Shown: positions 46,644 to 56,700 of the stretch, piece after piece
Numbering within the stretch: position 1 is the stretch's first letter
Layout of the letters: every line of letters starts with the position of its first letter
DNA from: Spongiactinospora sp. TRM90649
Lineage (GTDB): Bacteria; Actinomycetota; Actinomycetes; Streptosporangiales; Streptosporangiaceae
Direction of reading: 5' to 3'
Length of the DNA stretch: 64,000 bases
Assembly: GCF_029382225.1 (NCBI RefSeq)
Contig: NZ_JARLTC010000009.1
Span: forward strand, 229,400 to 293,399
Notes under the pieces: model-generated
Database searches by the model: none
Told to the model about the DNA's origin: nothing
What the model saw: the letters and a program-made list of their open reading frames with translations, nothing else
Made by a program: the position numbers and the translations under genes

Positions 46644-46714
46644 GGCGTCACCGTCCCCCGCGTCCCCCTCACATCAGACTATCTCGCAGGTCAGAGCAGA
46701 GGTAGCATGAGAGC

Positions 46715-46900
46715 GTGAACAGGAGAGCACTCACCGTGACCGCCGTCGTCATCGCGGCGCTGGCCGCCGCTTCGGCCGTCGCGGTCGCCCTCACGCGCGC
46801 TCCCGCCGACCCGGGCGACGGCACGCGCAACCCGCAGGCCCCGGCCGACGTCTCCGACCACTGGACGGGCGAGCGGATGCGCGAGGCCACCGGCGGCTGA
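46715..46900 (+). CDS. Small single-pass membrane or secreted protein
   Basis: A 61-residue protein with a basic start (MNRRALTV) and one hydrophobic helix TAVVIAALAAASAVAVALTR, followed by a hydrophilic tail. It may be a type II membrane anchor or an exported peptide; no family is recognised. TAGCAT at 46703-46708 lies 7-12 bases before the GTG, which fits a leaderless transcript starting at the start codon. It is divergent from the PucR gene and convergent with the DinB gene. Confidence 0.55.
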   Translation: MNRRALTVTAVVIAALAAASAVAVALTRAPADPGDGTRNPQAPADVSDHWTGERMREATGG

Positions 46901-46920
46901 GCCGGTCCGCCGGCCTCCGG

Positions 46921-47445
46921 TCAGGAGCCGGTGACGCCGTCGATGCGCTCCCTGAGCAGGTCGGCGTGGCCGTTGTGCCGCGCGTACTCCTCGATCATGT
47001 GCACGTAGACCCAGCGCAGGCTGATGTCCTTCGCATGCCCCGGGTGGAAGAAGGTGTCCTCCAGCGAACGCCCGGCCGCCGCCGCGTCGGCCAGTTCGAC
47101 CTCCTCGGCGAAGGTCGCGAAGTCCGCCTCGGGGTCGGCGGCGCCCACGTCGTCGAAGTCGCCGTCGGGATTGGTGTCGAGGTCGCAGTACAGGAACGGC
47201 AGCGGCGTTCCGGTGAGCCTGCGGCGGAACCAAGCGCGCTCCACCTCGGACATGTGGCGCACCAGGCCGAGCAGGGTGAGGCTGGACGGCTCGGCGCTGC
47301 GCTCGGTGAGCTGCTCGAAGGTCAGCCCCGCGCACTTGTGCAGCAGGGTCTGCCGGTGGTGGTCGAGCCACCGCTCCAGCATCTCTCGCTCACCGGCGAC
47401 CGTGGGGGGATTGGTGCGTACGCTCTGCGGCGCGGTCCATGACAT
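46921..47445 (-). CDS. DinB-family protein (DUF664, mycothiol-transferase-like)
   Basis: A 174-residue four-helix bundle protein. EREMLERWLDHHRQTLLHKC, SSLTLLGLVRHMSEVERAWF with the metal histidine, and WVYVHMIEEYARHNGHADLL with the HxxxH-type pair give the DinB/DUF664 pattern. Many actinobacterial members are mycothiol-dependent S-transferases that use Zn or Ni to attach mycothiol to reactive compounds. Start at ATG 47445 is preferred over a longer frame from 47583 because the extension is low-complexity. Substrate unknown. Confidence 0.88.
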   Translation of the reverse strand: MSWTAPQSVRTNPPTVAGEREMLERWLDHHRQTLLHKCAGLTFEQLTERSAEPSSLTLLGLVRHMSEVERAWFRRRLTGTPLPFLYCDLDTNPDGDFDDVGAADPEADFATFAEEVELADAAAAGRSLEDTFFHPGHAKDISLRWVYVHMIEEYARHNGHADLLRERIDGVTGS

Positions 47446-47502
47446 GTGCCCCATCATGCCGACCGGGATCGCCGCCCGAAAGACGGGCAAAGGCGCGGAA
47501 AC

Positions 47503-47648
47503 GCGTCGGCGGGCGCCCGCCGCTCCGCCGCCGAGGAGGGCGTCGTCAACGTCGTCTTCGAACGCGGCGACGCCCAGGTCCACCCCTTCGAGCAGGCCGC
47601 CTACGACGTGGCGATCAGCCGGGGCGGGATCATGTACTTCGACGATAG
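47503..47648 (+). pseudogene. Fragment of a class I SAM methyltransferase
   Basis: About 48 codons read EEGVVNVVFERGDAQVHPFE, QAAYDVAISRGGIMYFDD. This matches the stretch after motif I of UbiE/Methyltransf_11-type enzymes, where FERGDAQVHPF is followed by FDVAISRFGIMFF. The frame then runs into proline-rich sequence with no family similarity, and no N-terminal motif I is present. It is a remnant between the DinB and ABC-transporter genes; the rest of the interval 47649-47807 holds nothing recognisable. Confidence 0.65.
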
Positions 47649-47807
47649 GCGGCCAGCGCGTTCACCCCGACCGTCCGCCCGGCGTCCACCGCCAGCCGTA
47701 CCAACACCCCCCGCACCAACGGCCCACCGACCCCCACAGACCGCCTTTCCCGGTCCTCCACCACCACCGGCCCAAGAATCCCCACCCGCATACCCACACC
47801 CTGCCAC

Positions 47808-49592
47808 TCAGGGCCGCCTCGCCGACGCGACGGCGTGGCAGGCCACCTGGGAGTCCGGGGCGAAGGGCAGGAGGGCGGGAGGCCGGGTACGGCAGGCGTC
47901 CGCGGCCTCTGTCGCTTCGCCTGTGGCCAGGGTCGGGCAGCGGGGGTGGAAGGGGCAGCCGTCGGGGATCTGGGTGGGGTCCGGGGGTTCGCCGGTGAGG
48001 ATGGTGCGGTCTTGAGACTCGGGAAGGACGGACAGCAGGGCCCGGGTGTAGGGGTGGGAGGGTGCGGTGAGCACCTGTTCCACCGGGCCTGACTCCACGA
48101 TCCGGCCGAGGTACATCACCGCCACCCGGTCCGCGATGTTCCAGGCGAGGCCCAGGTCGTGGGTGACCACCAGGGCGGAAAGGCCCAGCTCTGCGCGGAG
48201 CCGCAGCAGCAGGGCGAGGATCTCGCCGCGCACCGGCGCGTCCAGGGACGCCACCGGCTCGTCGGCGACCAGCACCTTCGGTTCGAGGGCGAGCGCCCCG
48301 GCGATCACCACCCGCTGGCGCTGCCCGCCGGACAGCTCGTGCGGGTACCTGTCCAGGAAGCGGCCGGGTGGGCGCAGCCCGGCGCGGGCCAGCGCGGTGA
48401 CGACCCGGTCGCGCTCGTCCGGGAGCCGGTGAACGCGCGGGCCTTCGGCCACGGCCTCGTAGACGGTGTGCCGGGGGTTGAGCGCGCCCGCCGGGTCCTG
48501 CGGGACGAGCTGGACTTCGCGCCGGTACGCGCGCAGCGCCCGGCTGGAGTAGGCCAGCGGCGTCCCGCCGTACGCGACCACACCCCCGGACGGCCGGACC
48601 AGCCCGAGCAGGGCACGGGCGAGCGTGGTCTTCCCACAGCCGGACTCCCCGACCAGGGCCACGATCTCTCCCGCCCCAACGGCGAGATCGACCCCGTCCA
48701 CGGCACGCACCCGACGCCGCCGTCCCCGGAACTCCACCCGCACCCCCCGCGCCTCCAGCACCGTCATGCCGTCGCCTCCGGTCGAACATGGAGCAGGGGT
48801 GCGGCGGGAGGCGGGGTCGCCGACTCTTGGGGAGGCGGCGGTAAGGGCGGCGGTGTAGGGGTGGCGGGGGTGGGTCAGGAGGTCGCGGGCGGGGCCGGTC
48901 TCCACCACCTGGCCGGTGTACATGATGGCGAGGCGGTCGCAGGTGGCCGCCAGGACCGGCAGGTCGTGGGAGATCAGCAGCAGGCCCAGGGAGCGTTCGG
49001 CGACCAAACCCCGGAGCAGGTCGAGGATCTGGGCCTGGATCATCACGTCCAGCGCGGTCGTCGGCTCGTCCGCGATGATCAGCCGGGGCGAGCAGGCCAG
49101 GGCCATCGCGATCATGACCCGCTGGCGCTGCCCGCCGGACAGTTCGTGGACGTGGCTCTTCGCCCGCCACGCCGGCAGGCCGACGCGTTCGAGCAGGCCG
49201 GCCGTCCGGCGGCGGGCCTCCTTCGGGGCGGCCAGGCCGTGGGCCACGATGGGCTCGGCGATCTGGTCGCCGATCGTGCGCACCGGGTTGAGCGCGTGCT
49301 GCGCGCCCTGGAAGACCACCGACGCGGCGGTCCACCGTACGGCCCGCAGCCGTCCCCACGTCATCGCCGTCACGTCCTCCCCGCCGAGCAGGATCTGCCC
49401 GCCGACCCGCGCCTCGCGCGGCAGCAGCCGCAGCGGGGCCAGGGCCAGCGTGGACTTGCCCGACCCGGACTCGCCCGCGATCCCCAGCGCCTCCCCCACC
49501 GCGAGCGACAGCGACACCCCCCGGACGGCGGGCACGTCCCCCGCCGCCGAGCGGTACGTCACGAACAGGTCCCGCACCACCAGCAGGCTCAT
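47808..49592 (-). CDS. Fused dual ATPase of a peptide/nickel-type ABC importer (DppD-DppF-like)
   Basis: A 594-residue protein that carries both ATP-binding subunits in one chain. Domain 1 (~1-255): Walker A GESGSGKST, LSGGQRQRVMIAMALACSP, Walker B LIIADEPTTALD. Domain 2 (~270-594): Walker A GESGCGKTT, ELSGGQRQRVVIAGALALEP, VLVADEPVASLD, and the Opp-type C-terminal CPFHPRCPTLATG with cysteines of the Fe-S or zinc-binding oligopeptide_HPY domain. It energises import of peptides, nickel chelates or similar compounds. It overlaps the permease gene by 4 bases. The operon reads binding protein, DppB, DppC, then this ATPase. Confidence 0.92.
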   Translation of the reverse strand: MSLLVVRDLFVTYRSAAGDVPAVRGVSLSLAVGEALGIAGESGSGKSTLALAPLRLLPREARVGGQILLGGEDVTAMTWGRLRAVRWTAASVVFQGAQHALNPVRTIGDQIAEPIVAHGLAAPKEARRRTAGLLERVGLPAWRAKSHVHELSGGQRQRVMIAMALACSPRLIIADEPTTALDVMIQAQILDLLRGLVAERSLGLLLISHDLPVLAATCDRLAIMYTGQVVETGPARDLLTHPRHPYTAALTAASPRVGDPASRRTPAPCSTGGDGMTVLEARGVRVEFRGRRRRVRAVDGVDLAVGAGEIVALVGESGCGKTTLARALLGLVRPSGGVVAYGGTPLAYSSRALRAYRREVQLVPQDPAGALNPRHTVYEAVAEGPRVHRLPDERDRVVTALARAGLRPPGRFLDRYPHELSGGQRQRVVIAGALALEPKVLVADEPVASLDAPVRGEILALLLRLRAELGLSALVVTHDLGLAWNIADRVAVMYLGRIVESGPVEQVLTAPSHPYTRALLSVLPESQDRTILTGEPPDPTQIPDGCPFHPRCPTLATGEATEAADACRTRPPALLPFAPDSQVACHAVASARRP

Positions 49593-50449
49593 CCCGCCTC
49601 CCGCAGCCGTGGGTTGAAGGCCGCCTCCAGCGCCCGCCCGCACAGCGTGAACGCCAGCACGACCACGACGATGCACAGCCCCGGCAGCAGCACGTACCAC
49701 CACGCACCAGACGTGGCCGCGCCCCAGTCGTAGGAGCCGCGCAGCATGCCGCCCCACGACACCTGTCCCGCGCTCGTGCCGAGGAAGGCGAGCGTGGACT
49801 CGGTCACGATCGCGTACGCGACCGTCAGCGTGGTGTTGGCGAGCACCAGCGGCGCGACGTTCGGCAGCACGTGCCGGGTCATCACGTGCCAGTGCCCGCC
49901 GCCGAGGGCCCTGGCCCGTTCGATGTACGGCCTGGCCTCCACCGCCAGCGTCTGCGCCCGGATCAGCCGGGCCGTGGACGCCCAGCAGGTGACCCCGATG
50001 GCCAGCACGATGGTGACCGTGCCGCCGCCCAGCACCGCCGCCAGGACCAGGGCCGTCACCAGCGCGGGCAGCACCAGGAACCAGTCGGTGACCGCCATCA
50101 GCACCACCGACACCCATCCGCGGAAGTGCCCGGCGACGATCCCGACCAGGGTGCCGAGCAGCACGCTGAGCAGCGCCGACAGGAATCCGATGAGCAGCGA
50201 CACCCGCGAGCCCCACATGATCATCAGCAGGATCGACCGGCCCGACTCGTCGGTCCCGAACGGGAACGACGAGTCCGGCGGCGCCATCGGACGCCCCGCG
50301 GCCCGAGTGACGTCGAGCCCCGCCGGATCGGTGAGCACCGGCGTCAGCACCGCGACCAGCACGAACCCGGTGAGGATCACGGCCCCCACCGCGCCGGCCC
50401 GCTGCGTCCGCCAAAGCCGGAGCCCGAGCCTGAGTCCGGCTCTGGTCAT
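49589..50449 (-). CDS. ABC importer permease (DppC-like)
   Basis: A 286-residue inner-membrane subunit. An N-terminal helix (AVGAVILTGFVLVAVLTPVL) precedes five helices and the EAA-type loop (EARPYIERARALGGGHWHVM, then RHVLPNVAPLVLANTTLTV) that docks onto the ATPase. The FPFGTDESGRSILLMIMWGS stretch is typical of OppC/DppC. It overlaps the genes on both sides by 4 bases, so the subunits are translated in series. Confidence 0.92.
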   Translation of the reverse strand: MTRAGLRLGLRLWRTQRAGAVGAVILTGFVLVAVLTPVLTDPAGLDVTRAAGRPMAPPDSSFPFGTDESGRSILLMIMWGSRVSLLIGFLSALLSVLLGTLVGIVAGHFRGWVSVVLMAVTDWFLVLPALVTALVLAAVLGGGTVTIVLAIGVTCWASTARLIRAQTLAVEARPYIERARALGGGHWHVMTRHVLPNVAPLVLANTTLTVAYAIVTESTLAFLGTSAGQVSWGGMLRGSYDWGAATSGAWWYVLLPGLCIVVVVLAFTLCGRALEAAFNPRLREAG

Positions 50450-51495
50450 ACCGCCCTCACCCGGGGGTCGAGCAGGTGGTAGACCACGTCGGCCAGCGCG
50501 TTCATCACGATCACCGCGACGCAGACCACCATGAACGTGCCCTGCATGACCGCGTAGTCAGGCCCCTGGACGGCCTCGAAGAACAGCAGCCCGAGCCCCG
50601 GCCAGGAGAACACCGTCTCCACCGACACCGCGCCCTGCACCACGAACCCGATGTGCATGAAGACCAGCGTCACGGTCGGCAGCAGCGCGTTCGGCAGCGC
50701 GTGCCGCCGCCGCACCTCCGAGTCGCGCAGCCCCTTGGCGCGCGCGGTGGTGACGTAGTCCCGGCCGATCTCGTCCAGCAGCGAGGAGCGCATGACCAGC
50801 AGGTACTGCGCGTAGACCACGGCCACCAGGGTCAGGCACGGCAGCGCCAGGTGGTGGGCGACGTCCAGCGCGTAGGCGAACCCGGACGGCGCGTCCACGC
50901 TCTCCATCCCCCGGGTCGGGAAGATCCCGGGGATCGGGCCGACGCCCGCCGCCAGCACGGTGAGCAGCAGCAGTCCCAGCCAGAAGGTCGGCACCGACCA
51001 CAGGGTGAGGGACAGGCCGGTGGAGAGGCGGTCCAGCCGTCCCCCTGGCCGCCAGGCGGCGCGCGCGCCCTGCCACAGGCCGAGGCTCACCGCGACGGCC
51101 AGGCCGGTGCCGGTGAGCAGCAGCGTCGGCCAGGCCCGCTCGGCGATCAGCTCGGCCACCGGCCTTCGGTACTCGTAGGAGACGCCGAGGTCGAGCCGGA
51201 GCGTGCGGCCCGCGAAGCCGAGGAACTGCTCGATCACCGGCCGATCCAGCCCCATCTGACGGCGCATCAGGTCGAGCTGGCCGGGGCTGAGCGCGACGTT
51301 CCTGGTGTAGGCGACGGCCGGGTCGCCGGGGATCAGCCGGAACACGAAGAACGCCGCGACGATCACCATGGCGATGCTGAGCAGCGCGCCGCCCAGCTTG
51401 GCCAGGGCGTACCGGGGCAGCGTGGCCGCCGCCCCGGTCGTCCCAGCCGCCCCGTGGCCGCCCGCGCGGACGGCCACGGCGTGCGGCGTGCTCAC
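50446..51495 (-). CDS. ABC importer permease (DppB-like)
   Basis: A 349-residue inner-membrane subunit. The first helix and FRLIPGDPAVAYTRN are typical of OppB/DppB; the EAA loop IGRDYVTTARAKGLRDSEVR and HALPNALLPTVTLVF lie near the end. GTG 51495 is taken as start because it overlaps the stop of the binding-protein gene (GTGA) and gives a normal-length N-terminus. The frame extends further upstream, but only through the binding-protein gene. Confidence 0.9.
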   Translation of the reverse strand: MSTPHAVAVRAGGHGAAGTTGAAATLPRYALAKLGGALLSIAMVIVAAFFVFRLIPGDPAVAYTRNVALSPGQLDLMRRQMGLDRPVIEQFLGFAGRTLRLDLGVSYEYRRPVAELIAERAWPTLLLTGTGLAVAVSLGLWQGARAAWRPGGRLDRLSTGLSLTLWSVPTFWLGLLLLTVLAAGVGPIPGIFPTRGMESVDAPSGFAYALDVAHHLALPCLTLVAVVYAQYLLVMRSSLLDEIGRDYVTTARAKGLRDSEVRRRHALPNALLPTVTLVFMHIGFVVQGAVSVETVFSWPGLGLLFFEAVQGPDYAVMQGTFMVVCVAVIVMNALADVVYHLLDPRVRAV

Positions 51496-53342
51496 TCCCG
51501 GTCGTCCGCGGTGGCCCTGCGCCGCCGGGCGAGGGCGACCCCCGCCACGGCGGTGACGGCCAGCGCCGCCCCGACGCCCACCAGCACCCCGGTGCCCGGC
51601 CCTGCCGCGCCGGGAGCGGCCTCGGCGGCCTCCACGGTGTAGACCGGCCAGTAGCCCGGCCCGCCGTACAGGAAGCCGTTCCGCTCCGGCATCGGGGTGA
51701 TCGACTTGATCCGGTCCTGGCGGTAGACCTCCAGGTTGTTCGGGTAGTACAGGGCGATCACCGGGGCCTCGGTGTAGAGCCGCCGCTGCATCCGCTTGAC
51801 GATCTCCACCCGGCGGCCGCGGTCCAGCTCGGCGAGCTGGTCCCGGTAGAGCCGCTCGTACTCCTTGTCGCAGAAGAACGACTCGGTGCCGCCGCCCTCG
51901 CCCTTGGCCGTGGGCCTGCGCGAGCACAGGTGGGTGGCCAGGATCTCCTCCGGGTCCGGGTTGACCGAGTAGCCGCTGATCGCGATGTCGTACAGCCCGG
52001 TGTAGCCGGTCTCCTCGGTGAACCTGGTGGCGTCCAGCCGCTTGGTGGTCAGCTCGACGCCGATGGCCCGCAGCCAGCCGGTGAGGTACTGCGCGATCTT
52101 GCCTTCGACCGGGTCGGCGGCGTGGACGCTGAAGCGCATCGCGAGCCTGCGCCCGGCGTCCGGGCCGCCCTCCGGCATGGTGCGGACGCCGTCGGGGCCT
52201 CTGCGGTAACCGGCGCGGTCCAGGATCTCGTTGGCCCTGGCCGGGTCGAAGGTCACCAGGTCATCGCCCTGTGCCGACCAGTGGAACTCCGGGAACACCG
52301 GGGGCACCACCGCGCCGTCGGCGACCCGCGCCAGGCCGTTCTGCACCTGCCGGACCAGGGTCTCCTTGTCGACGGCGCGGTGGATCGCCTCGCGCACCCG
52401 CCGGTCGCGCAGGGCCGGGTGGCCGTCGCCGACCGGCCGGTCGTCGATGGTCCGCGCGCCGGGGTTGAGCTGGAGGTAGGTCGCGCGGCGGCCGGGGGTG
52501 TCCCACTGCCGGAAGGCGGGGTCGCCGTCGAACGCCTGGTACTGCGGGGCGGCCAGCCGTCCGACCCAGTCCACGTCGCCGCGCTTGAGCCCGGCGTTGG
52601 CGGCCTCGGGGTTCTCGTAGAAGATCACGTGCAGTTCGTCGATCTTCGCCGGGCCGCGCCAGTAGCCGGGGTTGGCGCGCAGCCGGACGTAGGCATCGCG
52701 CTTGTGCTCGACCACCGTGAACGGCCCGCTCGCCACCATCGGATACCGCTCGGCGTCGTACGACCCGATCGGCCCAGCGTTGGCGAACACGTGCCGGGGC
52801 ACGATCGGCACCGGGTTCTCCAGCATGGTGGCCTGTGGCCGTTCGGTGGTGATGACGAGGGTTCTGTCGTCCTTGGCCACGACGCTGGCGAAGTTCTCCA
52901 CGGCGGGGCCGTTGGCCTGCTTCGCGGCGTCGTTCGTCATGATCGTGTTGAAGGTCCAGGCGGCGTCGTGGGCGGTGATCGGCGTGCCGTCCGACCACTT
53001 GGCCGCGCGCATGGTGAAGGTCCAGGTGAGCTTGTCGGCCGAGGTCGTCCAGGACTCGGCGAGATCCGGGCTCGGCCGCAGGGTCTTGCTGTCGGGAACG
53101 GTGAGGAATCCGTACGTCCAGCGCTGGATCGACGTGCTGACCACCCGCAACGCCAGGAACGGGTTCATGTTGTCCACCGACTGGGCCACGCCCAGCCGGA
53201 CGATCTTCTTGGCCTTCTTCGCGGAGCCGTCCGGCCCCTGTGCGGACGCCGCCCCCGGCGCCCCCAGTCCGGCGGCCCCCGCCGCCACCGTCAACGCCGC
53301 CAGGCCCGATACCAGGCGCCGCCAACCGGTCCCGTATTTCAA
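51492..53342 (-). CDS. Substrate-binding protein of a peptide-type ABC importer, C-terminally membrane-anchored
   Basis: A 616-residue SBP_bac_5 (cluster C) protein. A signal peptide (GWRRLVSGLAALTVAAGAAG, AASA cleavage) precedes the binding domain with VDNMNPFLALRVVSTSIQRW, SPDLAESWTTSADKLTWTFT, PITAHDAAWTFNTIMTND and the PNNLEVYRQDRIKSITPMPE end. There is no lipobox cysteine, the usual anchor for such proteins in Gram-positives. Instead a C-terminal helix VLVGVGAALAVTAVAGVALA with RRRR follows. It probably stays tethered through this helix. The ligand is a peptide or chelate; which one is not readable. Confidence 0.9.
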   Translation of the reverse strand: MKYGTGWRRLVSGLAALTVAAGAAGLGAPGAASAQGPDGSAKKAKKIVRLGVAQSVDNMNPFLALRVVSTSIQRWTYGFLTVPDSKTLRPSPDLAESWTTSADKLTWTFTMRAAKWSDGTPITAHDAAWTFNTIMTNDAAKQANGPAVENFASVVAKDDRTLVITTERPQATMLENPVPIVPRHVFANAGPIGSYDAERYPMVASGPFTVVEHKRDAYVRLRANPGYWRGPAKIDELHVIFYENPEAANAGLKRGDVDWVGRLAAPQYQAFDGDPAFRQWDTPGRRATYLQLNPGARTIDDRPVGDGHPALRDRRVREAIHRAVDKETLVRQVQNGLARVADGAVVPPVFPEFHWSAQGDDLVTFDPARANEILDRAGYRRGPDGVRTMPEGGPDAGRRLAMRFSVHAADPVEGKIAQYLTGWLRAIGVELTTKRLDATRFTEETGYTGLYDIAISGYSVNPDPEEILATHLCSRRPTAKGEGGGTESFFCDKEYERLYRDQLAELDRGRRVEIVKRMQRRLYTEAPVIALYYPNNLEVYRQDRIKSITPMPERNGFLYGGPGYWPVYTVEAAEAAPGAAGPGTGVLVGVGAALAVTAVAGVALARRRRATADDRE

Positions 53343-53471
53343 GTGCGCTCCTTCCGTGGTCGCCTACCGCCCGATGTGACGAAGGCTCACCGCAGAAAGT
53401 TCGGCGTCAACGCGCCGCGCGCTGGGTGCCACAATAAGGAGGAAAGTGTCGTCCGAGATCAGGAGGTCTTC

Positions 53472-53738
53472 ATGGCCGCCAACGAACCGGAATCCGCGAG
53501 TCCGGAGGCCGGGGCACCCACGGAGGAGAACGACTCCGTGGCCGCCGACGCCGACGCCGGCACCGCCGACCCCGGCGCCGACGACGAGTTGAAGCGCAAG
53601 TTCCGTGAGGCGCTGGAGCGCAAGCGCAACGCCCAGGCCGACGCCAACGCCAACAGCGGCGGCCGGGGCCGCTCGAAGGTCGGCGGCACGCACGGCCCTG
53701 CTTCCCAGCGTCGTTCGTTCCGCCGCAAGAGCGGCTGA
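53472..53738 (+). CDS. DUF5302 family small protein
   Basis: An 88-residue, very acidic-then-basic protein. The acidic first half (EENDSVAADADAGTADPGAD) is followed by DELKRKFREALERKRNAQAD and a basic tail GPASQRRSFRRKSG, the signature of DUF5302. It is probably unstructured apart from the central helix and may bind nucleic acid or ribosomes; function unknown. ATG 53472 has a perfect AGGAGGT ribosome-binding site. It is divergent from the ABC importer operon and 26 bases upstream of the AfsR-like gene. Confidence 0.83.
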   Translation: MAANEPESASPEAGAPTEENDSVAADADAGTADPGADDELKRKFREALERKRNAQADANANSGGRGRSKVGGTHGPASQRRSFRRKSG

Positions 53739-53764
53739 GTCCACCCACCCGCGGCGAGCCCGGA

Positions 53765-56700
53765 GTGAGCCAGGCAGCGACTCCGGCGGGGACCCCGAAA
53801 GGGGCCCCCGCGGGCCCGGGCGATGCCCCGGCGGCGGCCGGGGTCTCCGCCCATATCCAGGTGAGCGTGCTCGGCCCGCTCACGGTCACCGGCGCCGACG
53901 GCCGTCAGGCCGAGATCGGCGGTGCGCGGCTGCGCGCGCTGCTGGTGCGCCTGGCCCTCGACCCCGGGCGCGTGGTCACCGTCGAGGAACTGTCCGAGGC
54001 GCTGTGGGGCGGCACTCCGCCCGCCGATCCGGCCAACGCGCTGCAGTCCCTGGTGTCCCGGCTGCGCCGGGCACTGCCCAGGCCGCACGGCCTGACCTCG
54101 GCCCCGGGCGGCTACCGGCTCGCCGTCCCTCGTGAGGCGATCGACGCGCACCGGTTCGAGCGCCTCGCCGCCGAGGGCCGCGCCGCGCTCGGCGCGGGCG
54201 ATCCCCGTACGGCGGTCCGCACGCTCGGCGACGCCCTCGCCCTGTGGCGCGGCCCGGCGCTCGCCGACCTGGCCGACGCCCCCTTCGCCGTCGCCGCCGC
54301 CACCTGGCTGGAGGAGGCGCGGCTCGCCGCCACCGAAGACCACTTCGAGGCCGGGCTCGCCACTGGTGCGGTCACCGGCACAGTGGCCGGAACGGTGGTC
54401 GGCACAGTGGCCGGCACAGTGGCCGGGCTGCGCGAGCTGGCCGCCCGCCATCCCCGGCGCGAGCGGGTGCGTGGCCTGCTGATGAAGGCCCTGTACGCCG
54501 CGGGCCGCCAGGCCGAGGCGCTCGCCGGATACGAGGAGTTCCGCCAGGGGCTCGCCGACGAGCTGGGCGTCGATCCCGGCCCTGAACTGCGCGAGATCCA
54601 CCTCGCGCTGCTGCGCGCCGACCCGGCGCTCCCCCGCGCCGCCGCCGAGATCCCGCCGCCTGTCGCCGCCGCGCGCCCGCGCGGCAACCTGCGGGTGCCG
54701 CTGACCAGCTTCGTCGGCCGCACCGCCGAGATCGAGCGGATCTCCGCGCAGTTCAAGGAGAGCCGCCTGGTGACCCTGGTCGGGCCGGGCGGCGCGGGCA
54801 AGACCCGCCTGGCCACCACCATCGCCGCCGACCGGCCGCGCGGGGCGTGGCTGGCCGAGCTGGCCTCGGTGACCGACCCCGCCGACGTCCCCGCGGCCGT
54901 GCTGGGCGCGCTGGGCAACCCCGGTTTCCTGCGCGGCGGCGGCCGGGAGAACAGCGTCGCCCCCGACGCGATGCGCCGCCTGACCGAGGCGCTGTCCGGT
55001 TCGGACACGCTGCTGGTGCTGGACAACTGCGAGCACGTGGTCGAGGCGGTCGCGAGCCTGGCAGAGGAGCTGCTCGGCCGGTGCGGGCGGTTACACGTGC
55101 TGGCCACCAGCCGCGAGCCGCTGGGCATCGGCGGCGAGGCGCTGTGCCCGGTGCCGCCGCTGCCGCTGCCCGACCAGGTGGGGCACTGGCGCGACAGCGC
55201 GGCCGTCCGGCTGTTCGCGGACCGGGTGGCGGCGGTGCGCCCCGGGTTCACCGTGGACGACGGCAACGCCGAGGTCGTGGTGGAGATCTGCCGGCGGCTC
55301 GACGGCCTGCCGCTGGCGATCGAGCTGGCCGCGGCGCGGCTGCGCTCGCTGACGCTGGAGCAGGTGGCCGAACGCCTGGGCGACCGCTTCGGCCTGCTGG
55401 GCGGCGGCAGCCGTACCGCGCTGCCCCGGCACCAGACGCTGCGCGCGGTCGTCGCCTGGAGCTGGGACCTGCTGACCGGCGACGAACGCGCGCTCGCCGA
55501 ACGGCTGTCGGTGTTCCCCGCCGGAGCGCGGCTGGAGGCCGTCGAACGGGTCGGCGGCAGCCTCGACCTGGTCGCGGCCCTGGTGGACAAGTCGCTGGTG
55601 CGAGTGGACGCCGGCCCCCGCTACCGGATGCTGGAGACGATCCGGGAGTACGGCGTCGAGCGGCTGGCCGAGAGCGGGCACCTGGCCGAGGCGCGGGCCG
55701 CGCACGCCGCCTACTACCTGGAGCTGGCCGAGCGCGCCGAGCCGTACGTGCGCGGCGGCGAGCAGCGTCCCTGGGTGGCGATGCTGGACACCGAGTACGA
55801 CAACCTGCTCGGCGCGCTGCACTGGGCGGTGGACACGGCCGACGCCGAGACCGCCATCCGGCTGGCCGCCGCCCTCAGCATGTACTGGACGATCCGCGGC
55901 GACGGCATGGAGACGGCGGCGCGGCTGCGCATGGCCCTCGACGTGCCCGGCGAGTCGCCGAAGCGGCAGCGGCTGGTGGTGACCGCGATCTATCTGGTCA
56001 CCCGTACGCTCAGCGGCGGCTTCGACCCGGAGGAGGCCGCGGACCTGTTCCGGACGGTCACCGCCGAGAGCGCGAACGAACTCGACCACCCGCTGCTGGC
56101 CCTGCTGCATCCGGCCCTGGCGCTGTTCACCGACGACACCGAGTGGGGCCTGGCGGCCGTGGCCGAACGACTCGACCACCCCGACCCGTGGGTGCGGGGC
56201 ACGCTGCGGTCGATCAAGGCCGCGCTGCTGGAGAACGAGGGCCTGATGGCCGACAGCAGGCGCGACCTGATCGCGGCGGTGGACGAGCTTCGGCAGGTCG
56301 GCGAACGCTGGTCGCTCAGCATGGCGCTGACCGCGCTGGCCGAGGCGCACTCGGTTTTCGGCGAGTTCGACGCGGCGAGCCTGGCGCTGGAGGAGGCGAT
56401 GCGGCTGATGCGCGAGCTGGTGCCCGGCGCGGACACCGGCCACCAGCGGATCTGGCTCGCCTCCGTCCGGATCCGCGCGGGCGACCTCGCCGGGGCGCGC
56501 GCCGACCTGCTGACCCTGACCGGCCCGGAGGCCGAGAACACCAGCCCGCGCAATCTGGCGTTCGCCAACCTCCATCTGGGCAACCTGGCCAGGATCGACG
56601 GCGAACTCGACGAGGCCGAGCGCGCCTTCACGCTGGCCAGGGAGCTGATCGAGGCGTCCCCCTTCACCGCGCCGCAGTTCCTGGCGCTGGTCAAGACCTC

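Noticed and set aside
47446..48015. 189-codon plus-strand frame after the DinB gene
   Set aside because: Only the short methyltransferase-like piece is family-like; the rest is proline-rich and runs into the antisense of the ABC ATPase gene, so it is treated as a fragment and not a gene.
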